Source: Methanoculleus sp. UBA77 (lineage in GTDB: Archaea > Halobacteriota > Methanomicrobia > Methanomicrobiales > Methanoculleaceae). From it: a stretch of 16,125 nucleotides of DNA. A model generated the notes under the pieces. It saw nothing but the letters and a program-made list of their open reading frames with translations. It did no database searches and had not been told where the DNA came from. Positions 1 through 6,645 of this stretch are shown here, in pieces (within the stretch, counting starts at the first letter, position 1; each line of letters opens with the position of its first letter). The stretch covers positions 15,018 through 31,142 of the forward strand of contig DALN01000083.1 in NCBI GenBank assembly GCA_002499455.1, in the 5' to 3' direction. The position numbers and the translations under genes are program-made.

Positions 1-1
1 C

Positions 2-613
2 GTCGCGGTGAGGAACCCCTGGGAAGCGGATCGTTCCGGGACCGTGCCCGTCCGGCTGTTCAAGACCGATCCGACGGGGGAAATTCTCTGGACGAAGACG
101 CTTGATGAGATGGACGGCGGCACCGGCGCGGTTCTTCTCGAGGTGCCCGGCGGAGGCGCCGTCGGCTACCTCGTCGCCGGCGGGGCATTCCGGCCCGGAA
201 GCGACCTCCCCGGCCCCTGCCTCATCAAGACCGGCGGGACCGGGGATCTCGCCGGGATCGTGACGCCAGAGGTTCCCGGCGGCGCCCTGCTGGTCACGTC
301 GGTGGTTGCGTCGTCGCCGGGCGAGTATGCCGTTGCCGGCACGGTCTACGCCGGCGGGCCGCACGACGGGTGGCTGGTGCTCCTGGACTTTACGGGGAAC
401 GTCACCGCTGCCCGCTCCTTCGGCGGAGATGCGACCGATGACATCTCGGCTCTAGCGGCGACGGACGACGGCGGCTACGTCCTCGCCGGCACAACCCGGT
501 CGTTCGGGGAGAACGGGTGGACGGCTCCCGCCCGCGCCCCGGGGTTCGGGGCGCTCGCGGCGATGGCCGCCTGCGGTATCGGGGTCCTCTGCCGCGGGGT
601 GAGGCGGGGATGA
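2..613 (+). CDS. Surface beta-propeller-type protein with PGF-CTERM signal (C-terminal part)
   Basis: The frame is open to the left edge, so only the last ~204 codons are seen and the true start lies outside. The visible part contains repeats of the type seen in archaeal propeller-like surface proteins: an LFKTDPTGEILWTKTL segment near the start, and near the end SFGGDATDDISALAA followed by DDGGYVLAGTTRSFGENG. The C-terminus has the three-part archaeosortase signal: the tripeptide in APGFGAL, a hydrophobic stretch (LAAMAACGIGVLC) and a basic tail (RGVRRG). PGF-CTERM proteins are exported, cleaved by archaeosortase A and anchored in the envelope. The last codon overlaps the next gene by ATGA, so the three genes here are probably one transcript. 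The ligand is unknown. Confidence 0.8.
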   Translation, partial: VAVRNPWEADRSGTVPVRLFKTDPTGEILWTKTLDEMDGGTGAVLLEVPGGGAVGYLVAGGAFRPGSDLPGPCLIKTGGTGDLAGIVTPEVPGGALLVTSVVASSPGEYAVAGTVYAGGPHDGWLVLLDFTGNVTAARSFGGDATDDISALAATDDGGYVLAGTTRSFGENGWTAPARAPGFGALAAMAACGIGVLCRGVRRG

Positions 614-1155
614 AGCCCGGCCAGCTCATCGCCTCGAGTGCGGTCTTCTTCTTCCTCTGGGCGACGATGGCGGTGACGCTTGCATCCCATGGCTCCATCG
701 GCTCACGGACCGTCGTATTTGCGCTCTCGCTCATCTCGCTCGCCGGGTCCGTCGAGTTCCTGCGGGCGATGCAGCAGGAGTCGCCCCGGTGGCGCCGGGG
801 CATACCGTTCGTCGCCGTCTGCGCCGCTCTTGTCCTCTGGACGGGGATGATGGAGTGGGCCATAACCGTTCCCGATCTCGCGAACCGCGCCCTGCTCTTC
901 CTGCTCCCCCCGGCCGCGGCGCTGCTCCTCTCCTCCTTCCCGGACGGCTGCCGGGACGGGGTGCGGATGCCGATCATTGTCGTCGCGGTAATCGGCATCG
1001 TCTCGCTCTTCCTGGCCTTTAATGCGTTCCTGAAGGTCATCCCCTCGCCCGTACCCGCACCGGGCGTCATGGAGTTTGTCGGACCTCTCTATGCCCTCCT
1101 CCTCATGCCGCTCGTCGGGCTGCTCCTTATCCTGGCGGGGGTGGCCTGCCGATGA
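610..1155 (+). CDS. Six-helix membrane protein, family not recognised
   Basis: 181 residues from an ATG overlapping the upstream stop (ATGA) and preceded by a purine-rich GTGAGGCGGGG ribosome-binding region. The frame continues upstream to 517, but that extension is basic and arginine-rich, lies within the preceding coding region and is unlikely to be translated. About six hydrophobic segments are visible, near residues 5-25, 32-52, 62-82, 90-108, 118-140 and 155-178, with short loops, so it is an integral cytoplasmic-membrane protein. I see no catalytic motif or known family signature. The four-base overlaps with both neighbours suggest translational coupling with a surface protein and a lipoprotein, so an envelope-related role is the most that can be inferred. 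Confidence 0.75.
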   Translation: MKPGQLIASSAVFFFLWATMAVTLASHGSIGSRTVVFALSLISLAGSVEFLRAMQQESPRWRRGIPFVAVCAALVLWTGMMEWAITVPDLANRALLFLLPPAAALLLSSFPDGCRDGVRMPIIVVAVIGIVSLFLAFNAFLKVIPSPVPAPGVMEFVGPLYALLLMPLVGLLLILAGVACR

Positions 1156-2243
1156 AGCCTCTGGCGCTCGCGCTCCTCCTCCTCCTCGCCTGGACCGCCG
1201 GGTGCATCGGCACCGCTGCAGACCCGCCGGCGGCGGACGAGATCGCCGCCCGGTTCGTCGCGGCGGAGGAGCGGACGGAGGAGTTCACCGCCACCGTAGC
1301 GATAACGGCCGGTTCCGAGAGCGTCACCGCGAGGCTGCTCCGGAAAGGTCCCGACTGTTACCGGCTGGAATACCTAAAACCCGCGGACCTCGCCGGGACG
1401 GTGACGCTCTCGAACGGCACGCGGAAGTGGCGCTACGACCCGGCGACGCAGACCGCGCTGACGGTCGCCGGACCGTATATGACATCCGCCTTCTCCGACC
1501 CCCCGTACCCCGGCTGGGCAGAGGAGGTCAGGGGGTATGCCGGAATAGTCGCGGAGTCGCTTGCGGAGCAGAATGCCTCCTACCGGGGCAGCGAATCTGT
1601 CGGCGGCCGCACCGCCCATATCCTGGAGGTTGCCGGGGAAGCGAAGATCTTTGAGGCCCCAACCCGGAACCGGGAGGGAGTGTACCGCCTCAGGGCACGG
1701 ATCGACGCAGAGACCTGGCTCCTCCTCGGCGTGGAGATGTACGGCAGCGGGGGCGACCCGGTCCTCTCTGCCGAATTTACCGATCCCGTGGCGAACACCG
1801 GGCTCCCGGACGACCTCTTCACCTTCGACCCGCCGGCAGGCGTCGAGGTCCGGCCGATGCCGACGGCCGCGCTCACGCCGCTCTTCCTATGGAGCATCGA
1901 CGACGCCCGGCGTTACGGTGTGGAAGTGCCGTCCTCCCTCCCGGAGGGTTATGTCTTTAACGAAGGGGCGGTCCTCCCCGGTGCCTACACGGTGCTCCGG
2001 TTCACGGACGGCACGGGCGACCTGGAGGTCATGCAGCGGCTCTACGACCCCTATCGGGAAGAACCGGTCCTCCCCGGCACGCCTGAGACGATGCTCCTCG
2101 CCGGCGGCCGGGAGGCCGAATACGTCTCCGCCGACGGGCGGGACCAGGTCCGCTGGCGTGACGGCGAATACTCCTACCGGATCACGAGCGGCATGCTCGG
2201 GAGAGACGAACTCGTACGGGTGGCGGAATCGGTCGCTATATAG
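1152..2243 (+). CDS. LolA/RseB-like lipoprotein
   Basis: 363 residues. The N-terminus is a signal peptide with a lipobox-like end (WTAGC, Cys18), pointing to a lipid-anchored exported protein. Residues ~29-240 resemble the archaeal 'outer membrane lipoprotein-sorting protein' group (LolA/LolB/RseB-like fold): a sequence around CYRLEYLKPADLAGTVTLSN followed by KWRYDPATQTALTV, a half-barrel pattern that in bacteria holds lipid or lipopeptide. A second region (~250-363: DARRYGVEVPSSLPEGYVF and later DGRDQVRWRDGEYSYRI) resembles the DUF4367/MucB-RseB C-terminal domain. Archaea lack the Lol pathway, so the role is not lipoprotein sorting as in bacteria; binding of a lipid or peptide at the cell surface is inference. 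It is the last gene of the overlapping three-gene cluster. Confidence 0.75.
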   Translation: MKPLALALLLLLAWTAGCIGTAADPPAADEIAARFVAAEERTEEFTATVAITAGSESVTARLLRKGPDCYRLEYLKPADLAGTVTLSNGTRKWRYDPATQTALTVAGPYMTSAFSDPPYPGWAEEVRGYAGIVAESLAEQNASYRGSESVGGRTAHILEVAGEAKIFEAPTRNREGVYRLRARIDAETWLLLGVEMYGSGGDPVLSAEFTDPVANTGLPDDLFTFDPPAGVEVRPMPTAALTPLFLWSIDDARRYGVEVPSSLPEGYVFNEGAVLPGAYTVLRFTDGTGDLEVMQRLYDPYREEPVLPGTPETMLLAGGREAEYVSADGRDQVRWRDGEYSYRITSGMLGRDELVRVAESVAI

Positions 2244-2380
2244 TGCGTGGGTCCTGGTGTAAAAATTCCCCTGCATTATTCAGGATCCTGCCCTGTTGCC
2301 GGAGCGTGGAGTTGCGGTTGCGGCGGACGCGGGCGCTCCGACCGAAGCAAGATACCCGGGCAGTAGTTCTATTTTGGTGA

Positions 2381-2464
2381 TATAATTGCATAAATACGTT
2401 CGTTCTCCTCAGGAACAAATAGGAGAAGTAATGTAGGAGTTCAGAGGAATAACTACCTGACTCC
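2381..2464 (+). promoter_or_regulatory. Promoter and hairpin-rich leader of the DUF3307 gene
   Basis: An AT-rich TATA-like stretch at 2381-2396 is followed by two inverted repeats. The first is a perfect 7-bp arm pair, TTCTCCT (2403-2409) and AGGAGAA (2421-2427). The second runs from GGAGT (2436-2440) to ACTCC (2460-2464), continued inward by CAG/CTG with single-base bulges, and ends one base before the ATG. The only Shine-Dalgarno-like sequence (GAGGA, 2444-2448) lies inside the second hairpin, about 17 bases from the start. Depending on the real transcription start, the first hairpin may be only partly transcribed. Confidence 0.4.
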
Positions 2465-2465
2465 A

Positions 2466-3350
2466 ATGGAAATCTCCCACGGCATCGAGCTGTTCCTCCG
2501 CCTATTTCTTGCATATTTAGTGGTGGAGTTTCTTCTCCGGCCCGCACCTCCGACGAAGGATCGATCCGGGAACGGCTGGCGCTCCGGGCCCCTGGCATAC
2601 CATGCCTTCACGGCAGGATTGCTGACGTTCCTCTTTACCAGCCTCTGGAACATCACATTCGTCCTGAGAGACCCGTCGTCGCTTCCCGGGCTTCTCCTGC
2701 AATTCCGAGACGCGCTGCTGTACGCCTTTGTCCTTGTTACGGTAGCGCATTTCGTCATCGACGGCATGCTGCCCGACCTGGTGGTGGGCATTCGAAAGAG
2801 GATGGCCCGCGGGCGAGATCCGGATGATAAGGATGGAATGCCTGAACCTGCAGGGTGGCTTTTTATCGCCCACCTGGCGGTTCTCTTCATCGTTCTGGCG
2901 CTGCTCTCTCCACAGACTCCAGCCCCCTACCCGTGCGGCAGCCCGGTCGAGATTATCCGGATCTGGATCGTCGTTACCGCATTCCTTTTGGTCCTTCAGC
3001 CCGGCGGGATCCTGGTCGGCAGCGTCATCCGGTTCTGGCGAAAAGATATGGACGCTTCAAGAGAGGACGGACTGGATCACGCGGGCCGTCTGATCGGATA
3101 TGTCGAGCGGGTCCTGATCGTGACGTTCATCCTGGTGAACGAGTACACGGCCATCGGATTCCTCATAGCAGCAAAGGGGCTTTTCAGGATTAATGACACG
3201 AAGAGGTCGGAGTACATCATCGTAGGAACGATGGTGAGCTTCGCGGTTGCGGTCCTTATCGGGGCGGCTGCCGGTTACCTGGTATGCCAGGGCGGGATTG
3301 AGCAGCTCATCGGGTATTTGTCGGAGTTCCTTCAACTGTCCAGGATGTGA
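2466..3350 (+). CDS. DUF3307-type integral membrane protein
   Basis: 294 residues, polytopic. Hydrophobic segments lie near residues 8-25, 43-62, 76-98, 129-147, 160-185, 213-240 and 255-280, separated by short charged loops. The C-terminal part, with GRLIGYVERVLIVTFILV then IGFLIAAKGLFRI and the YIIVGTMVS segment, matches the pattern I associate with DUF3307 proteins, as do an HFVIDG-containing helix and an RLFLAYLVVEFLLRP N-terminus. The molecular function of DUF3307 is not known. In bacteria these genes commonly neighbour satD, and the next gene here is a SatD homologue on the same strand, 202 bp downstream, which supports the assignment. The gap contains its own promoter-like sequence, so the two may be co-regulated rather than strictly co-transcribed. 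GC content is lower than in the preceding operon. Confidence 0.75.
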   Translation: MEISHGIELFLRLFLAYLVVEFLLRPAPPTKDRSGNGWRSGPLAYHAFTAGLLTFLFTSLWNITFVLRDPSSLPGLLLQFRDALLYAFVLVTVAHFVIDGMLPDLVVGIRKRMARGRDPDDKDGMPEPAGWLFIAHLAVLFIVLALLSPQTPAPYPCGSPVEIIRIWIVVTAFLLVLQPGGILVGSVIRFWRKDMDASREDGLDHAGRLIGYVERVLIVTFILVNEYTAIGFLIAAKGLFRINDTKRSEYIIVGTMVSFAVAVLIGAAAGYLVCQGGIEQLIGYLSEFLQLSRM

Positions 3351-3428
3351 ATTGTCCGATTCAACCTGATCGTGGAGTCGCCGGGCGCGGATGCCTGGAA
3401 TATACATGAAGATACCTGTGCGTCCCTT

Positions 3429-3492
3429 TATGAGTAAATATCTACATGAGTTTCATATATAAGTTAAAAGACTCATATTATGATATTATAAG
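3429..3492 (+). promoter_or_regulatory. Promoter with three ATGAGT elements ahead of the SatD gene
   Basis: In an AT-rich gap, the hexamer ATGAGT occurs twice in the same direction (3430-3435 and 3446-3451, 16 bp apart) and once inverted (ACTCAT, 3471-3476). TATGAGT at 3429 and ACTCATA at 3471-3477 make a perfect 7-bp dyad. TATA-like sequences (CATATATAAG, 3454-3463; TTATAAGG, 3486-3493) lie among or just after them, about 60-100 bp before the SatD start, whose SD (GGAGG) is at 3535-3539. The arrangement suits an operator, possibly for the HTH of the SatD protein itself. Confidence 0.4.
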
Positions 3493-3552
3493 GGAAAATA
3501 TTCATATCGGATTGCCGACAACAAACCTTGAAGAGGAGGCGACGGTAGCGCC

Positions 3553-4236
3553 ATGACTGAAAGAAAAATTTACGCAGTCCTCACGGGGGATCTGGTCCGT
3601 TCCCGCGATATCAAAAGTGCATACGGTGAAGAGTGCATACGCCGCCTGAAGGATACACTGGGAGATATCGGGAAAGACTACATAGCGCCGTTCTCGATAT
3701 TCCGCGGAGACAGCTTTCAGGGCGTTTCCTCAAACCCGGAGGAAGCGCTCGAGGATGCAGTTCTCCTGCGCCTCAAGCTCATTGCCGGGTTCGACCGCGA
3801 CAACAGCGCTCTCCGGATGGATGCACGGATTGCAGTCGGGATTGGAACCGCCCGCCACCTGCCGGCAGATGGTTCGGCCGGCGAAGGGGACGGCGAGGCA
3901 TTCCGGCTCTCCGGCCTCGAGCTGGATGGCATGAAGGAGGCCGGGCGCGGTATCATCGTGAAGACACCCTGGGCGAGCGTCAACACGACGCTGTCGATCT
4001 TCTGCAGCGTCCTGGACATGATGATTGACGGGTATACGAAGAGGCAGGCCGAAGCCGTGATGCTGGCGCTCGAGGGGCTCACGCAGAAGGAGATCGGGGG
4101 CCGCGTCGGCACAAGCCAGTCCGCGGTGTCCTACCGCCTCAGGGGGACGGGTTACGATGTCATTTTGAAGATCATCGAATGGTATCGGTTGCAGGTCCGG
4201 GAACGGATCGAACCCGCGGAAAAGATAGGCGCGTGA
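3553..4236 (+). CDS. SatD-family protein with C-terminal HTH
   Basis: 227 residues. The N-terminus (YAVLTGDLVRSRDI, residues 7-20) and the following IFRGDSFQGV and later AVGIGTARHLP segments match the SatD family (PF16264), named from a streptococcal operon and of unknown biochemical function. The C-terminal third (residues ~163-196: KRQAEAVMLALEGLTQKEI, then VGTSQSAVSYRLRG) is a helix-turn-helix like sigma-70 region 4 or LuxR-type DNA-binding domains, suggesting a DNA-binding regulator. The start ATG has an upstream AAGAGGAGG, with rather long spacing (13 bases). The protein is soluble, with no membrane segment. Pairing with the upstream DUF3307 gene is the classic neighbourhood. A membrane-sensor plus regulator pair is a reasonable inference but not demonstrated. 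Confidence 0.8.
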   Translation: MTERKIYAVLTGDLVRSRDIKSAYGEECIRRLKDTLGDIGKDYIAPFSIFRGDSFQGVSSNPEEALEDAVLLRLKLIAGFDRDNSALRMDARIAVGIGTARHLPADGSAGEGDGEAFRLSGLELDGMKEAGRGIIVKTPWASVNTTLSIFCSVLDMMIDGYTKRQAEAVMLALEGLTQKEIGGRVGTSQSAVSYRLRGTGYDVILKIIEWYRLQVRERIEPAEKIGA

Positions 4237-4353
4237 CGGGGCCGGGCCGTTCGCTACCGTGACGGCCGCAGGAAACATCCCACAACGCCGGCCGTTACGG
4301 GCCGCCGCTGCCCCCGCGCTCTTCCCTGACCGATTGAAACTGGATCCGGAAGA

Positions 4354-5235
4354 GTGATCCCGAAGGAACGGTACAGATCGGTTGTAGGCAGGTTACGCGA
4401 AACGACCGCACGAGGCCTCATCATTGCTGCCATCGTGCTCGGCTCCTTTATGGGGGCCCGGACTCGAGCATCGTCATCCTCTCCCTCACCACGGTCTCCC
4501 GGCATTTCGATGTGGGGGCCAGCGAGGCTTCCTGGGTCCTGATGATCTACCTGCTTGCCGTCACCGGGCTCTTGATCCCGTTCGGGCGCCTCGGGGACGT
4601 GATGGGGAGAAAAACATCTTCGTTGCGGGGTTTGCCCTCTTCACCGCGAGCTCGTTCTTCTGCGGTGCGTCGCCGGGTTTTCTCTGGCTCATCCTGTTCC
4701 GTGCCCTGCAGGGGATCGGGGGCGCGATGATCACGGCAACGGGTCCTGCGCTTCTCTTGGTCTCGCTCCCGGAGCAGGTCAGGGGGAGGGCGCTCGGCTA
4801 CTTCTCCGCGGCAAACGCCCGCGGCCTTGCCGCGGGGTTCGGCCTCGGCGGTGTCATCCTCCACCTCCTCTCGTGGGAGTGGATCTTTTACCTCAACGTG
4901 CCGGTGGGGATCTGTGCTGTCGCCATCGCGTATCTCGTTATCCCCGGGATGCCGGTCGGTGTATGACGCAGGGGGAGTTCGATTTTACGGGAGCATTGCT
5001 GGCTGTCCTCGCCGCGGGGCTCTTCACCGCCGCGATGCTCAACCGGCTCGTGCTGTCGGGGATGACCTCCCTCGTCCCGATGTACCTTGAGCTGGTCAAA
5101 GGGCGCCTTTCCCTGGACCTCCTTGATCGAGATGAAGTAGTTACCGGGCGAGACCTCGACGGGCACGGGGGATCTCGACGGATCCCTGGTTCTACATCCC
5201 AACCAGCGAAGCATTCGAGACTCCAGGAACGGTAA
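4354..5235 (+). pseudogene. Broken DHA2/EmrB-type MFS drug-transporter gene
   Basis: A GTG at 4354 begins MIPKERYRSVV, and a first helix ends in IIAAIVLGSFMG, which should lead into the LDSSIV motif of the 14-helix EmrB/QacA family. Continuing requires three frame changes, each equal to the loss of one base: near 4459 (GCCCGGAC for expected GCCCTGGAC), in an A-run at 4610-4614 (five for six As, after GRLGDVMGRK), and near 4960-4964 before QGEFDFTGALLAVLAAG. Recognisable parts include SSIVILSLTTV, FRALQGIGGAM, YFSAANARGLAAGFGLGG and FYLNVPVG. After AAMLNRLVLSG the sequence jumps to MTSLVPMYLELVKG, normally further downstream, so there is an internal deletion, and homology stops at about 5100. 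Roughly half the usual ~480 residues remain. From ~5105 to 5235 nothing is recognisable. Confidence 0.85.
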
Positions 5236-5534
5236 ACGACCTGCATCATCTCGGCGGATGCGACCTACGGTGCCCGAGAGATTGGTCCGTACACTGAAAT
5301 CAGGGAATTAGAAGTAGCATCCCGGTCAACCGGAGAGCCCGGAAACACCCCGGGCGGGGAAGGTCAATCCGGTTTTATCCGGAGGTCTACAAGAAGCGCA
5401 CAGCGGTTGAACGCTTCTCCAACCGGATAGAGGTGGTTAAGAAGATTGTTCAATGATACGAGCGGTATGCGCGCTCATTCCCCGGACCGGTTCTCCCGGC
5501 ATGCGGCATCATGATTGGGCGGGTATCGGGATGA
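5236..5534 (+). pseudogene. IS5-type transposase remnant (C-terminal part)
   Basis: Two adjoining frames together read like the end of a DDE transposase of the archaeal IS5 group. The first gives ADATYGAREIGPYTEIR (to ~5304), containing the Asp-plus-Tyr-Gly region; the second gives GIRSSIPVNRRARKHPGR, RFYPEVYKKRTAVERFSNRI (residues around the catalytic Glu) and YERYARSF. The frames join exactly if one G is restored to the GGG at 5303-5305. A TGA at 5454-5456 interrupts the second frame where Arg (CGA) would fit, so the gene is dead. The reading ends at TGA 5532-5534. The N-terminal half and clear terminal inverted repeats are missing. The relic abuts the broken MFS gene and overlaps the 3' end of the minus-strand metzincin-like gene by about 26 bases. 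Confidence 0.8.
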
Positions 5535-6201
5535 CCCCCCCTACTCGACGGGGCTCTCTATGCGCCGTTTCGCACGATGCCGCACCTAGAGATTGCAACG
5601 CATGGACAAAGTCTGCTCTACATCTCTTGCAGACATACATATTCGTATCAAGGTCCAATTCCCCCAGATGATACGTCAGGAAACACCCCTGATCATTGCA
5701 GTGGTATAGGCCGCAAGCCATCCCGAAGGCTTTGACAATTCCCTTTTCCAGACGTTGCAGTAACTGTTCTGTCCCTGCGCTTTCTTGCCTGAAACGGTGG
5801 AGTGACAGAAGAGAGGCGTGGTTATCGCAGTCAATGGCGTACAGGTATCGTGAAGGCGGAACCGGATCCCAGAGGCCGACTTCCGTAATGCCTATTTTGA
5901 TGGAGCCGTCGATCCCGTGCATAATCCGGCGGAACTCGTCCTTTCTATGCTCGATTTGGGCTATGGGGGGATTGTCACGATACATTATCGAGAGATTAAG
6001 AGGCTTTGAAAGTTCGTTCTGAAGAGATGAAATCAACTCCTCCATGGATCTTCTGATTGCGACCGGTATGGATTTATCACGGACATCGAAAAACACCAGG
6101 ACGATCGAGAGGGTATTACTCTCGGTTCGACCTCCATCTACGGCGGTTTTGGTGTAAGGCCTCTGAAGGGTTAAACCGCCTTCTTTGCTGATTGCACGCA
6201 T
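5509..6201 (-). CDS. Archaemetzincin-like protein lacking the HExxH active site
   Basis: 230 residues from an ATG at 6201 preceded by GGAG (11 bases); a TTG at 6231 would add ten residues. Archaemetzincins are zinc proteases with HExxHxxGxxHCx4C and a later CxxC. Here the region reads EKGIVKAFGMACGLYHC (residues ~152-168), so the expected His, Glu and second His are Lys157, Ala158 and Met161, while Gly164, His167, Cys168, Cys173 and the later Cys191/Cys194 (CKRC) are kept. Upstream segments IKIGITEVGLWDP and NHASLLSLHRFRQ match the family fold (GITDVDLY, VSLxRL patterns). Two of three catalytic zinc ligands and the general base are lost, so peptidase activity is very unlikely, yet the frame is intact. 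It could be a binding-only pseudoenzyme or an early relic. The last ~10 residues lie over the transposase remnant, so the native C-terminus may have changed. Confidence 0.8.
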   Translation of the reverse strand: MRAISKEGGLTLQRPYTKTAVDGGRTESNTLSIVLVFFDVRDKSIPVAIRRSMEELISSLQNELSKPLNLSIMYRDNPPIAQIEHRKDEFRRIMHGIDGSIKIGITEVGLWDPVPPSRYLYAIDCDNHASLLSLHRFRQESAGTEQLLQRLEKGIVKAFGMACGLYHCNDQGCFLTYHLGELDLDTNMYVCKRCRADFVHALQSLGAASCETAHREPRRVGGVIPIPAQS

Positions 6202-6274
6202 GTTTTTCAGACTCCGTATTTGAGCGTTCAACGTATGATCCTGATCTTGTGCGGTAATTCTATTTAATATTACC

Positions 6275-6295
6275 TAATACTAAAAATAAGTATTA
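6275..6295. repeat. 7-bp perfect inverted repeat upstream of the metzincin-like gene
   Basis: TAATACT (6275-6281) and AGTATTA (6289-6295) are perfect complements separated by 7 bases in a very AT-rich stretch. Lying about 75-95 bases upstream of the minus-strand ATG at 6201, they overlap the likely promoter and could be an operator or simply part of the TATA region. From here to 6645 I see no convincing gene, only AT-rich sequence (to ~6390) and then GC-rich sequence with short inverted repeats. Confidence 0.3.
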
Positions 6296-6584
6296 TTAAT
6301 AGGTTTCCATACGGTTGCCTCCCCGGATCTCGGGGATTGTAATATTATATTTAATTATTTCTCTTATGAATAAATTCTATCTTATATCTGTTGTGCAATG
6401 TCGGGTGGGGAACCGGCATGCCGTTGCGGGTTTCGTACGTATCGCCGGCTAAATTGAAACCATTGTCTTTGTGGACTACCCGGCGGGAAGGCCGCGGCGA
6501 AGGGGGCTGCACTGCAGCCGCCAGTGAGTGTCGACGAGATGGATGCTGTCGGAGAACCGGCCGTGTGCCGGCTATCGAGTCGGG

Positions 6585-6591
6585 AAAAAAA
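6585..6591 (-). terminator. Poly-T terminator candidate for the polytopic membrane gene
   Basis: Read on the minus strand, seven consecutive Ts follow the gene ending at 6646 by about 55 bases. Archaeal transcription typically stops at such T-runs. A CCGGC/GCCGG inverted repeat at 6557-6571 lies just beyond it in the direction of transcription. Confidence 0.4.
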
Positions 6592-6645
6592 GCGCTGGTG
6601 GATATTTTCAAGGGGTAGACGAGTTCACCGCCGTCTGCCTTACTG

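Noticed and set aside
517..609. Upstream extension of the six-helix membrane protein
   Set aside because: It is arginine-rich, lies in another frame of the preceding gene, and the ATG at 610 has a good ribosome-binding site and ATGA coupling.
6505..6519. Perfect short palindrome GGCTGCA-C-TGCAGCC
   Set aside because: A single-base loop cannot fold well as RNA, and it is not placed at any promoter or gene end.
6391..6618. 75-codon plus-strand open frame between the minus-strand genes
   Set aside because: Composition is biased, no family is recognisable, and it spans inverted repeats and the terminator candidate of the adjacent gene.
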